Assembly: GCF_964204645.1 (NCBI RefSeq)
Contig: NC_134036.1
Location: 1,922,001-1,986,000 of the forward strand
DNA: 64,000 nucleotides
Source of the DNA: Tubulanus polymorphus
Lineage: Eukaryota; Nemertea; Palaeonemertea; Tubulaniformes; Tubulanidae
Direction of reading: 5' to 3'
Position 1 is the first letter of the stretch; the number at the start of each line of letters is the position of its first letter. Both the position numbers and the translations under genes were made by a program. This document shows, one piece after another, positions 45,777 to 56,910 of the stretch. Under the pieces are notes generated by a model. It was not told where the DNA came from. It did no database searches and saw nothing but the letters and a program-made list of their open reading frames with translations.

Positions 45777-48585
45777 ACCTGTCCGAGTGCAGGGGAGCAG
45801 CTTCCAGGCTGTAGGGGGGGGGGGAGCAGGTTCCAGGCTTCAGACAAGGACCGACATTTTAACCGGCCATAAATATTCATCGGCTCCTATTCGTCGTTTC
45901 GTGTTCAGGAATTCAGTTCACGTTCCTTTGAACAATTTGCGCGCGCGCACACAAACCATTATTAGACATCTCATCGTCCCGTTTCTATGGTAACGGAATT
46001 TAGAGGATTAGTCGGCGCGAACGAACGTCATACACAAATCCACCCGTCGCCCCATCCCGTCTCTCCCCCTCACTCCCTCTACCCTCACCCCCTCCCTATA
46101 ATCTACACTCCCTCGCCCCTCCTGATCCTCCACATTCCCACTCCCCGTCACTGTCCCTCGGGCACGAATCAAACGAATGAAATCTTGCGATTTCTCCAAT
46201 TCTTTCTAATAACGCTCTTTATTTATGTTAACTCTGTAAGGTGGTATAATATATAATTTATTAATTTATTTATTATAATGATATATACACCATATATGAA
46301 AATAAACAGAAGATTTAGTACCCAGCCCTAATTAAGATTGATAAGTTACTTTTTCCTGTGTCTTTTCTGTTTTATATCTGTAGGAACGTGCTCAAAAACA
46401 AGCCATGCAGCACTTCGTCTGTCGTTTATATATTTCTGATATCTTTCTTATCTGAAAAAAAACTTATTCGAAATGAAAAAAAGAACCAAAAGTCAATCAT
46501 TCTTTTATCATTTTCATATTTTTTAAAATGTTTTTATTTCATCTGTATAATTTCTCAATTGTTCATTTTATTTTTGTATTATTTTTACTATTCTTATATT
46601 CATTATTTTCGTATCATTTATATTATTTTTTAAATCATTTATATAATTCTTATTTTATCTAGATCATTTCTATATTATTCATATTATTTCTACATTGTTT
46701 ATATTATTTTTTGTATACGCGCATTCAATCCCTTGACGCGAGACATTTGGGGCTTTCAGGAGAATTATTTCATAGAAAAAATTATAATTTTCAGGCCGGT
46801 TGAATTTTTCTGCCTCTGCCTTTTGGCAGTAATAATGATACGTTACAGGGCGTTGATAAGGTACAGGGCGTTGATAATAATATTGACAAATACAGAATTG
46901 GGACTCAAAATATGGACCAGTTCTATGTAGGCCTGATAAGGATTTTGAGGGACGTTGAAAAGAGTCCTTTTTGCGCCATTAAAGACAATTTTTGTTTTTA
47001 TATACATTCAGATTTCTTTAAGATGGTGATATTTTCTACCGAGAAGGCACCGGACCGTGTGATACAATGGCGATAACCCAAAAAAGAGATCGGGATGGTC
47101 GAAATGTATCCACGACCACCAAATGGGGAACATACAGAGGACATCTTTCCTCAGACCGCGGATTCGAAGCTACATGTATTCTCACGATTAGGTAGAACTT
47201 ATTTGTTTTTAGTTTTCTAGTGCCAGTATTCTGAAAACCAGGTAGGACCCTTTCTGTTTTTTTAGCCAGTTTCTCGTTTATGTACAAATTCCTATCGAAA
47301 AATATCTCGTAGTCTATGAAATGAAATTGATGAATTTTTAAGATTTTTATTACATTCATCACCTCCAAGAGATATTTGCAGAGCAAGCATTTACAAAATG
47401 ACAAATTTCAGCAATACTTCTATAAATACGTTGTACTGTATCGCCATCTATCGGGTGAATAATGAAACGTTCCCAGTGACAGCTCAACGCACTGGTCGTC
47501 TTTGATACCAATATCGATGCAATCGCCATCTATCGGTTTCTCGGTGTAATACAACCAAGACTTCATGTTCAACATTCGCTGCGCTAGTCCCATGCATTAT
47601 TTATAACCTGCTCATCCACCAGATGGCGAACGAGTGCTTGCACCCGAAAAGCACGTACCGTCATTTCCATCACTGCCGCTAGTAGTCGCTGGGAATTACT
47701 ATCTGTAAATGCCGCCAGACGTCGTTGCGCGCGATGTTAAAAAAAGTTGATCACAGTTTTATGCGCTGACGTGATACCGATCGATAATCACTAACGGTTT
47801 TTCTCTCGTTTGAACAAGTTGATCGATCAACAATCGGAACCGTTTTTTCATCGATGACATCACGGGAGCTTAGTAACGTAAGTTTTTTGTTTTCTTTCAT
47901 TTGTTTACTCTTCCACTTTATCATTCTCGAACTTCTGGTACCGGTCAGTATCACCTATAGCATGTCCCACGTCGGGGCGAAATGATTCGTGGTAAGATTT
48001 TAAATTTCGATTTACGTAAGAATTATTGCCATGGTTTTCATCCATATTGTCGTGACAGAACCAGTTAGGTTGAGGGGTTTATCGGCTGGTATCCGACGAC
48101 TACGGAACCAGTTCTAAGCCGTAGGTTAAAGTTTGACTCAAAGTTAAAACATAACTTGATTTAAAATAAGTTGATTTTTCTGATGAGTCACATCTTCACG
48201 GTCATACCTAGCAGAGGGACCCAGACATTTTGGGAAAGTGCCCTTTTTGTATATATTTTGTACATATTAATTGTTATGTCTTATAGAACTGCCCTTTTTC
48301 GGGTTTCCTGCCCTTTTTTGGTACGGCCCTTATCTTAACTCAATGAACTGGGTCCTGGTATATATTCGACATGTTTGTTTTAAAGTTTTGAATTTTCAGT
48401 AATAGGCCTATTCTGCTTAAAAGGCCATCGAAAGTGTAAGAGTTTCATCATAGAATTTCAAAAAGAAAAAAAAAACGAACAGATTTTCACAGAAGAAAGT
48501 TTATTATCGATTTTTCAAAAAATGAAATAAATTAATATTGTGCATAGATTATGCATATCCGATATTTACAAACAAAAGCAAACAT
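45777..48585. other. Intergenic; cluster of CGCCATCTATCGG-like words at 47440-47640
   Basis: No supported gene. 46010-46150 is C-rich; 46490-46710 is a T-rich, degenerate ATTATTTYTAT stretch. At 47440-47640 occur ATCGCCATCTATCGG twice and CCACCAGATGGCGAAC once. The last fits 13 of 15 positions of the CTCF core CCASYAGRKGGCRSY. Function is unproven. Confidence 0.35.
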
Positions 48586-48589
48586 TTAG

Positions 48590-49310
48590 ATTCGAAACCA
48601 TGACGTTTTTGCCATTGACAAAAATGCAAACCCCTTATTCTGTTTACTCTCCAAAATATCTAAGATATCGAAACCATGACGTGGTTTGCCCAAATTCTGT
48701 TTACTCTCCAAAATATCTAAGATATCGAAACCATGACGTGGTTTGCCCAAATTCAGTTTATTCTCCAAAATATTTTCCATGTCGAAACCATGACGTGCAT
48801 TAAGCCCAAAACGCAAATTCAAAGGGCTCAATATTTAGCCTTAAATTTTCCAAAATATGTTTGTATTTTGGATTTCGAAACCATGACGTTTGTTTGCCAT
48901 TTACCCAAATCCAAGGTGTTTTAATTCTGTTTTTTCCTCCAAAATATTTAAGATCTCGAAACCATGACGTGTTAACTAAAAATCGAAAGCCTCATTTTTC
49001 AGGCCGGGATCTTTAGATTTCGAAACCATGACGTTTTTTGCGACAAACTAAAATCCAAGGCCTCGTTTTTCTCCAAAATATCTAAGACGTCGAAACCATG
49101 ACGTGGTTTGCCATCAACTAAAGGCCTCATTTTCCAGACCTATGTCTTTAGAAGTCGAATCATTCTTTTCGCCATTGTCGCTATTTTGGCCTTTATTTTC
49201 CTAAATATCCAATGGTATCGGAACCCATGCGTCGCTATGCCAATCCTAGCCACTACTATGGCGTTCTCCTCCAAAATATTTCCACTGTCGAGACCACTGT
49301 TACATTATTT
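48590..49310 (+). repeat. Tandem array of DM-domain zinc-knuckle fragments
   Basis: Eight clear copies of TCGAAACCATGACGT (48592, 48668, 48725, 48782, 48875, 48956, 49020, 49090), then three degenerate ones. Where complete, each is preceded by CTCCAAAATATYT. Copies 2-4 have an exact 57-bp period. The unit matches the Dmrt exon at 50146-50181 in 30 of 36 bases, with identical 20-base spacing between TCTCCAAAAT and TCGAAACC. Translated, copies 2 and 3 read SPKYLRYRNHDV against [12 protein letters not shown] in the gene. The zinc ligands are mostly lost (Cys to Tyr), so no functional DM domain is encoded. Similarity may extend further 3' in copy 8 (AACTAAAGG against AACTGAAAGG). Confidence 0.85.
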
Positions 49311-50020
49311 TGCCACTATAGACTAATGAAGCCAAACACGATTTCGTCCGGTGGTGTAACGCGCTCTAAAGAATCTGTTTTAGTAACAACATTTCGCGTG
49401 CACATCAAAACATGACGTTGAACTTTTTCCAAACGGCACTCCCTCAAACAGCAAGCTACATCTCCTAAATCATTCTTTAAACATGTGTCGCTACTGGCAT
49501 CTGAATCGGGTTCGACCTGAAAATATAAATTGTAAATCGTGAGCGTGTTGGTAAGAGTCTAAAAATAGATGGACTCAACAAGAGACGTAGAAATGGAAAT
49601 GCTGCAATAATACTAAGCTCGAACTGTTCAAATGGATTTAGAGGTTTACTGTCAAACAGTAAATTCATGATCACACATTTTTTCCTAAACTAATATAAAA
49701 TGTACCTTTTACATTCAGTGTGCGATACCTTCACATTCCGTGTGCGACACCTAACGAGACGTGTGCCACACCCCGCTGGAAGTGTGCGCTACCCACTCAA
49801 ACAACCGATCTTTATATACATTGTAACCAACTGTTTAAAACATATCGTTTGCCTAACTGTTAACCAATCAGATTCTCCCCGATAGTGTCACGTGCTATGA
49901 TAAAAATCAGCCATTGGTTGATTGATTACTCAGTCGAGGGACTCTAACGTTCCAAAACTATGAACGTCATTTGATCTTACGGCATCGTTACGCTTGTTAC
50001 GTTACGTTACGTTTTTTACA
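49311..50020 (+). other. Upstream region of the Dmrt gene
   Basis: 49712-49795 has four GTGTGCGACACCT-like words (GTGTGCGATACCT, GTGTGCGACACCT, GTGTGCCACACC, GTGTGCGCTACC) about 22-28 bp apart, a possible factor-binding cluster. 49995-50014 has GTTACGTTAC repeats followed by TTTTTTACAG, a good splice acceptor ending at 50021. A 5'-UTR intron may therefore precede the coding exon. No promoter is pinpointed. Confidence 0.35.
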
Positions 50021-50079
50021 GGTGATTGTCGAGTCTTCAATCAGACAACACCACCGTTGCCATAACTACGGCGGTAACA

Positions 50080-53000
50080 ATGCCGAAAGATGTTACGTCA
50101 GTGATAACCAACGCTGCAGGTGGCGCTGCCAGTAAGCGTCTGCGTTCTCCAAAATGTTCTAGATGTCGAAACCATGGCGTGATAGCCGAACTGAAAGGAC
50201 ATAAGCGCTACTGTAGGTGGCGCGACTGTCGCTGCGTGAAATGTTTATTGATCAACGAGCGACAACGAGTAATGGCGGCCCAGGTGGCGCTGCGACGGCA
50301 ACAGGTAATTATAGATTCGATATTTGTCTGTCAGTGTTAACACTAGTAATGTAACAACATAGGATTCTTAGATGGGGAAAACCCAACTGATAGCGCCCCC
50401 TAGTTGTGTTTCGTTGCATTTCAATGAATTGTAATGAACACCAGGGGACAGGACTAGCTAACTCGTATAAATAATTTAATGTCACTTAAACGCCACCTAG
50501 TGGGTTTTATCATTTAACGTTCTGTGGCATAACATCGGTTTAGAATGATGCTTAGATTTTTTTTGCTGGATATATTTCCAGGAACAGGAAGTAGCGATGG
50601 GATTGTGTGTGCCCATACCCATATCGACTTTAGACGGTGGGACTGCTTCTTCGGAAAATACCACCTTCTCACCCTCGAAACTGAAAAGACTGGCCCTCTT
50701 ACACGGCAACTGTATCACCCAAGGTGAGTTCCCGAGGGGTAGCAGGTTGCTTTGATATTCGCAGTAGGATCAGAGCCAAATTTTTGGCCTCTTTAATATA
50801 TATCTTAAAAACTAAGATGGCCGCTATAGCAGCTATATGAATTCTTACACAAATTTGAGAAAATACAAAGATGGCTGCTATGCGACTTAATCGATGGAAA
50901 TCTTCCGAAATTTATAAAAACGTCGTGAACGCAACGCGGAACATAAGTGGCCCAGTTCCACAGTTCTGATTTAAATTTGATTCTAGAGTTAAAACATTGA
51001 AGATGAACAGACTTTAACTCTGAGTGAACTCTAACTCACAACTGTGGAACCGGGCCATGGAGTTTAGTGATAGTAAAAAATTGAAGATGGTTGTTCATTG
51101 AATAGCCGATGGTTTAGATTAACTATTTTAATCTCAACTGCTTGGTTGTGTATCGTCAATGGACCTTTGAGACGGTCAAATTCGTCATGATGATAAGGCG
51201 GCATCCCGTATCTGGTATCGGTTAGCCTATAGGCCAAAATAACAATGTAACTATATACGATAATAGTATTTACATCGTGAATGGTATTTCAGCTATGGCA
51301 TTAAATCAGCGAGTTTAGGAGGAACTTGTCTGGCAACAAAATTACTTACATGTCTCGATTGTTTGTTTTCTGCGCACGTCGCCTTAAAGAAAAATAACAA
51401 AGGGATCCGCGTTGTAATTGTTATTGCATCGAGAAGATTTATGAAGGTTTCTTGACAGCGGTCTTTCTTTCATACAGGCCCAGGAGAAATTAAACACGAA
51501 TTCTCTTGTAATTTCGGGAAATAAAAAAGAACATTTTGGAAACGGGTGATAAAATGCTTTAAAAACTGAATAACAAAAATAGTAAAACAGGTTAAAGCCA
51601 AGGTGACTAACTCTTGACTTTTGACCAAGTCAAAAAATTAGGAAAAGTCCCCTGAATCACCAAATGATGCAACACAGAAATTGTTTTGCCTTCCATTCAA
51701 CGGCTAGGGGCTGCGGTAACGATAGTAACAATGAAATTTGAATTGACTGTCAACTATCCACTGGTTAAGTCCAACCAACTTTTGAGATTTGACCCAGCTG
51801 GTTAACTCTTTTGAACAACTGCAGCCCCTGATATTAACAATGAACTTTCAATTGTCATTATGTCAACTATCCACTGGTTAAGTCTAACCAACTTTTGAGC
51901 AACTGCAGTCCCTGATAGTGACAATGAACTTTTAATTTTCACTATGTCAACTATCCACTGGTTAACCTTTAACCAAATATTTCGAATCAAAGTTTACTTA
52001 GCTCTAACGGCCAACAGATAATTCAGTTTGCTTCGACTACATTTTGATCCCACGCTTCAAAATCTGCAACAGATAATTCAGTTTGCGTCGCCTTCATCTC
52101 TTGACTCATGTCGTTTATTTTATTACATAATAAAACATTCTATGTACGGATATACTCTTTAAATGGCAACAGACTTTCAAAGTTCAATCCAACTTCGTAA
52201 AAAAGAAATCCTCGCATGGCTTACGGAAATAAACAAGGTCCGCCGTAGCGACCCCGGAACCGGAGAATGGTTATACTATAGCCTTCAAAACTAACAAATT
52301 TCACTTCGACTTCGACTCTCGCCTGTTCGCTACAAAAGTGGTAATAATTGCGAATGATGAATGCGCAAGGTTGACCGCTCTAAATTCTATAAACATAAGC
52401 CCAAAATGTACATACGTTTCCAACGTACCAACCAAATTCTGATGATCCATTTCTATGTAGCCAAGGTGCTAAATATGAAACCACCATCACCAACCCTATC
52501 AGGAGAGCCTTCTTCTATAACCCAACACATCTTTGAATCGTACATCAGTCTGATTGTGTGGATATTATGTACATTTAGCTTCACATTCATATGTAGCCCA
52601 TGGCCGTGACCGGTGTCCAACAAGCCCATGATATCCACGAGGCTATCCATTGTTAACGCCGCTAATGCTGGTAAATAAAGAAAACCAATATTAAGACTCA
52701 TTATATCGCAGTGCTAATGACCCATCTCAAGGCGAACTAAATTCTGATGATCCATTTCTGTAAACAAGATGCTTAATATGAAATCATCATCACCAACCCA
52801 AGCAGGTGAGCCTTCTAACCCAACCCATCTTGGCCTCTTGAGCACCAAATATCAAAGCACATCCTACACAGCATAGAACTTTAAAACTAACATCGTTCCA
52901 ATTTCATCATCAACCAAGACCCCTGTTCTGCATCAAGCTTAAGTACAAGAACGAAGGCTTGCTTCGAAAAAGTAAGACTCACAAGAAAGATCGTGGCTAT

Positions 53001-55409
53001 AATAGTCTCCAAATCTGATTGAATTACTCACATCCTGTTGAACTATAGACCGTTCTTTTTTTTCAAATCGGGAGATTTTCGCTCAAAAACGTTGTCCCGT
53101 ACAATAAATCAGCAGCGCTTGACAGAAAAAGCAACATGTTTCAAATGCGTTCAGAAAATTAGGTTGTGGCGCTTATCTCGCGGTTGAATGCTATATCTTA
53201 TTAGTGTTTGCTCTTTTCAAAGTCCTCGAATCTTTTGATCTATTGAGTTACACAGTATCTGTTTGAAAATGGTTCTCATAAAAAGTGGGGTATTTAGGCT
53301 GAGAAAAAATGATACCTTGTTTCTCCTAGGCCGTGTTCGCTCATTTTGTAAACTGCAAAGAAGGATATAATCAGTTCATTCCCATAGATGTCGGGTCTGT
53401 TATTTTTAGCTTGATCGTGTTTTTAAAACAAAGTCATGTACCGCGTACAGCAGAGTAGATAGGCGGTCTACCGGGTCAACTTTCAAACTCTGCAGAAATG
53501 AAAAGAAACAGGACATCCAATTTTTCTAGCCTTATCTATTTTCAACATGACGGCTCAGACGTGTGCGGTAGTTTATGGTGTCTACACATTAAGAGATGTG
53601 TCGCTATTCATTTTATCGTTTCGTTACAAAATAACGCTTTGGAATGTAAACGGGGCCTTTTTAACAATGTACCCGGCGTTATCGGGAAGATTTTAGAATA
53701 GAAAATGGAGAATGATTTTATTGTGAAACTTGGTACAAAGTAACGTTTTTGAAATAAACTCGAACAATCTTTCTTTTCACAAAGTCGTCAATAGAATCGG
53801 AAAGGCGGTTTTAACACAACTTGGGGCAAGAGAAAAAAATAATCTGAAATGTTTATTTTTTTTTGCTTGTAGTTAATTCCTATTCGACGTTTCGACTTAA
53901 TCCTGATAGTTTGCTTCGGAAAATATTATTTAAAAATCGAAAATGGGGATTTCTATCTGTGCATACCCGTGGGATTGGGTATTTTGACCTAAAGGGATTC
54001 TGACAGCCGACCGACGACCTTGGATTTTGTCAAGTCACAACAGACGCGGCTGTTAAGAGAATGCAGACGAGACCGAATTTATATATATATATGTTCACTC
54101 CGTCAGACGACGTGTCATTAGACACCTCTAATTAGACGATGTTTTGATACAAGGTTGCCAAGGTTATCGGTCCGTTAACGTGTGATATCAGTTACATTCA
54201 CGCTGACTGTCAATGAAGCGAAGAGATCGCGTTTATCATTTTGATCTTGAAATAAGAAGAAAGAAGATTTCTTCCTCTTTGGTTTGATTTCTAATAGTTG
54301 TTTCCTACAAGTCATCACCAGGAATGTCGATCAAAAATCATTAACCGTGATTATGACACATTGGGCCAATCGAAGAATAAGAAGGGTTTGAAATGCTTCC
54401 TTTTACTTAGAGTTTCCCAGCAGCGGGCGTCTTGAAATAGGGAAAGAATTGTTCCTTTGAGCGGTTTGATCATTGATATTTATTTGTTGTTTTTCCTAAA
54501 CAAACCCACCGATCACACCTACCGGTCAAACCAACACGGAATGAAACAGATTTCTATTTTCCTTTATTGATTGGTTTGATTTATAATCATTTGTTGCGTC
54601 CCTAACCCCTTACATCATCAGCAATGATTAGTTACATTTAAATGATTAATATGCATTTTAATGATTAGCATGCATTTTAATCACAGCTTCATTGAAGTTA
54701 ACGAGAATCACGTGATATAAATGGCCGGTTCTACAGAAATCTCTTTGATCTCCATAAAACGGTTACGGCAAACAAACTCTTCCAGAAGATATTGCACCTT
54801 CCATAATTCCACTGATAACATCATTAATTACCAATTTTGCTTCGTTTTTTTTCCAGAAGAGACCACGCGTACAACGAGTCGTTTAAAAATGCTGTCGAAA
54901 TTCTTCCCTGAACTGCCGACGTCTTTCCTCGTGCACGTGTTAAATAGTTGCCACGATGACGTCAGTTTGGCCATTCAGAAACTCAGAGAAGGTACGTATC
55001 ACATTAACAGCCGGAAGATGGCAGCACTTAATGTTGTTAAGGGTTCGTTGTGTTTATTTTTTTTTCAGTTTCACCCTCAGCTCCGTCGAGCAGCGCCTCC
55101 GACTCGTCCGGTCTCTACCAACCATTTCTTCCGTGGCCCCCGCCCTCGATCGGTCCGCGTCCGTCTCTCGGCGATCCCGGTCCGGTCACGCAGCCGCATC
55201 AGCTTTCCACTGTCTCCTGGCCACCGGCGTCGCATCACCAACTGGTGACTGCCGGTAACGCGTACCCGCCACCGCCACCTATATACACGTGTTACGAGTC
55301 ACGTGCTAATATAGGTGGCGCCACGGTTATCGAGCCGGCCACCGACCTATCGCGTATGAAGTACCCGTATGAAGAGGTGAAATCGCACGACAAAGAAAAA
55401 GACCATTAA
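50080..55409 (+). CDS. Dmrt-family transcription factor (DM + DMA domains), 4 exons
   Basis: Coding exons: 50080-50304, 50582-50723, 54857-54991 and 55069-55409, all with GT-AG borders and matching phases (0, 1, 1). The product is 280 residues. The start is the ATG at 50080, because TGA at 50023 closes the frame upstream. Residues about 23-75 form the DM domain, a DNA-binding double zinc knuckle. Zinc ligands Cys26, Cys29, His41, Cys45 and His32, Cys50, Cys52, Cys55 are all present, followed by the [16 protein letters not shown] recognition helix. Residues about 132-166 are a DMA (UBA/CUE-like) domain ([10 protein letters not shown]...[13 protein letters not shown]), well diverged from the usual form. 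The tail is Pro/Ser/His-rich. DM-plus-DMA architecture places it in the DMRT3/4/5/93B clade; the subfamily is not assigned. Dmrt proteins act in sex determination, gonad and neural development. Intron 2 (4.1 kb) holds repeats and a MITE. Confidence 0.93.
50389..50406 (-). promoter_or_regulatory. CTCF-like site in Dmrt intron 1
   Basis: TAGCGCCCCCTAGTTG on the + strand. The minus strand reads CAACTAGGGGGCGCTA, 14 of 15 positions of the conserved CTCF core. It lies 85 bp inside intron 1. Confidence 0.45.
50489..50505 (-). promoter_or_regulatory. Second CTCF-like site in Dmrt intron 1
   Basis: AACGCCACCTAGTGGG on the + strand. The minus strand reads CCCACTAGGTGGCGTT, again 14 of 15 positions of the CTCF core. 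It has the same orientation as the site 100 bp upstream. Confidence 0.45.
50949..51056. mobile_element. 108-bp MITE-like element in Dmrt intron 2
   Basis: Terminal inverted repeats GGCCCAGTTCCACAGTT...AACTGTGGAACCGGGCC (16 of 17 complementary). The interior has no coding capacity. Relatives lie at 2.7, 35.21 and 55.88 kb, and the terminal sequence is amplified at 43.13, 56.75 and 60.19 kb. No target-site duplication is obvious. The superfamily is not assigned. Confidence 0.75.
51057..51695. other. Dmrt intron 2, no further feature
   Basis: AT-rich intronic sequence; no exon-like frame with matching splice phases was found. Confidence 0.5.
51700..51975. repeat. About 90-95-bp repeat, 3 copies, in Dmrt intron 2
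   Basis: Three units with GTCAACTATCCACTGGTTAA, CCAACTTTTGA, AACTGCAGYCCCTGATA and ACAATGAACTTT. An inverted single copy lies at 44.57-44.68 kb. Confidence 0.8.
51976..53295. other. Dmrt intron 2 with a diverged duplication at 52435-52830
   Basis: The segment AATTCTGATGATCCATTTCT...CACCAACCC...GGAGAGCCTTCT occurs at about 52435-52520 and again at 52739-52820 with many changes. Overlapping 82-codon frames on both strands there look non-coding. Confidence 0.45.
53300..53505 (-). mobile_element. Dispersed element of the 126-bp family, long form
   Basis: On the minus strand: CAGAGTTTGAAAGTTGACCC, ACAGACCCGACATCTATGGG, AACTGATTATATCC, TGCAGTTTACAAAATGAGCG and GGAGAAACAAGGTATCATTT. This is the most complete copy and shows that the 16.3 kb array contains only part of the element. 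Confidence 0.65.
53506..54856. other. Dmrt intron 2, 3' part
   Basis: No gene. One diverged unit of the 69-bp satellite is near 53880 (TATTCGACGTTTCGACTTAATCC). The intron ends in TTTTTTTTCCAG before exon 3. Confidence 0.5.
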
Positions 55410-56045
55410 TCACCGAAAAAAAAGTATTATCTTTGAAAATGTCCCATTTTCAGTGCACCGATCCGATAGTCCTAGTTTTCGGGAAGGACTGTAGCTCACG
55501 AGGCCTCACGCGGTGCTGCGTAGAGATAAAGAGGGCGTTACTTGTCACATAAAACAGTATTCTGACTATTGTGTCGATATCGATTTATTTCGTGCCTTAG
55601 AAAACACATTAAATGTCAATGAACTGAGTATTAAATGTTTAAAGAAACTCTCAATTTGCAGTGGAATTTAGGAGCAATGCAACCTCCACGTGTGGGTGGT
55701 ACAGTCGGTTAGGTTGTGGGGCGGTTCCTCTGTCCAGTTGATCCTGCGGTTCACTGCGAATGGAGAGTAAATATGTAAATATGACTTTATTAAATAAATC
55801 AATAATCTGCCGATGTATTAATTTTACATATCATTCTACTTAATAAATGTAGCTATCATATCAATTAGATAGGTATGTATGGCCCGCGGATCCAGTTCCA
55901 CAGTTTTGTATATGGGAACCAAGTTCCACTGTGGAACTGGACACTGGGTGTAATATGGTTATTTGTTATATATTGTGTACTGTGTAATGGACTCCGCAGA
56001 AGCATTTCATCTGTTGATAAATGAAATAAAGTTGTTTAAAAATGT
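55410..56045 (+). other. Probable Dmrt 3'-UTR with MITE remnant and poly(A) signal
   Basis: AATAAA at 56025-56030 is the best-placed poly(A) signal, about 620 bases past the stop; weaker candidates lie at about 55793 and 55845. Bases 55887-55944 hold an internally deleted MITE: CCAGTTCCACAGT...ACTGTGGAACTGG, a hairpin in the mature transcript. Confidence 0.45.
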
Positions 56046-56745
56046 AAATCGCTTTTCAGAGTACATGGTATATAATTCTCCGATCAGAGGTTTGTTCGCT
56101 GTAGGTTTTAGAATTCCAACTTGAATATACTCATTTCCAGTGGTTTTGCAAAGGAAGTTTGTTTAAATGACCCTCGGTCTTAGACCCCTTTGATCACTGA
56201 TTTCTCACGATGCATACTTCTTTACTTCACTGAAATATTGCTGAACACTTTTTACTGGGTTGTCATAGTCTTTTGTCGTTTCAAGGAGTTCCACCTGTGA
56301 TGTTTTGAGTTTCCACTCTGTGTTCGTCTTTTAAACGGTTCCACCCCGTGTTCTGAGTTTCCACCCTGTGTTCTGTGGTTCCACGCAACGGAAATATTCA
56401 CCTTTTTAAATAAAAAAAAAAAACGGGTCGGCGCGTGATGTTTATGTTATCATTTTCTTCGGCTCCCAATAAAAGTCGCATTTATTGCTTTGATTCATAA
56501 TCTATTTATTAATTAAACAGCCAGACACGCGGACAGGGAATCGTCTGCGACCTCCGGCCGTTAATAACTACACCTGCTATGATGTATCACCCGCATGCGT
56601 TAATCGCAGACGACTCCCAATGCCCCAGACTTTACTAACTATCTTCTCTCCCCACTCATCTGCTGATGTCGTTATGGACGACAGCAAAAACGTCGCCACA
56701 CGTGATACGTATTTTTGAAGATCTTTCGGATCCAGAGACAAATTA
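56046..56745. other. Intergenic, no gene seen
   Basis: Bases 56290-56390 carry four short GTTCCACCCTGTGTTCTGA-like repeats. No gene. Confidence 0.5.
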
Positions 56746-56747
56746 AA

Positions 56748-56910
56748 TCTGTCACACAACTGTGGGACTGGATTCATAGAGACGAATTAAACCAACACAA
56801 CTGTGGAATTGGGTTCAGAGTCAAATACAACCCACACAACTGTGGAACTGGATTCATAGAGACAAATTAAACCCACACAACTGTGGAAATGGGTCCAGAG
56901 TTACACCGTT
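56748..56910. repeat. About 41-bp repeat of CACACAACTGTGGAACTGG, 4 copies
   Basis: Reverse-complement relatives of the 43.13 kb array: CACAACTGTGGAACTGGATT, CATAGAGACAAATTAAACC. Terminal-repeat sequence of the MITE-like family. Confidence 0.85.

Noticed and set aside
48540-48831. 87-codon + and 81-codon minus frames in the DM-fragment array, considered as a novel repeat protein
   Set aside because: Only three units are in frame, later units shift and contain stops, and the metal-binding cysteines are mostly lost; treated as a DNA repeat.
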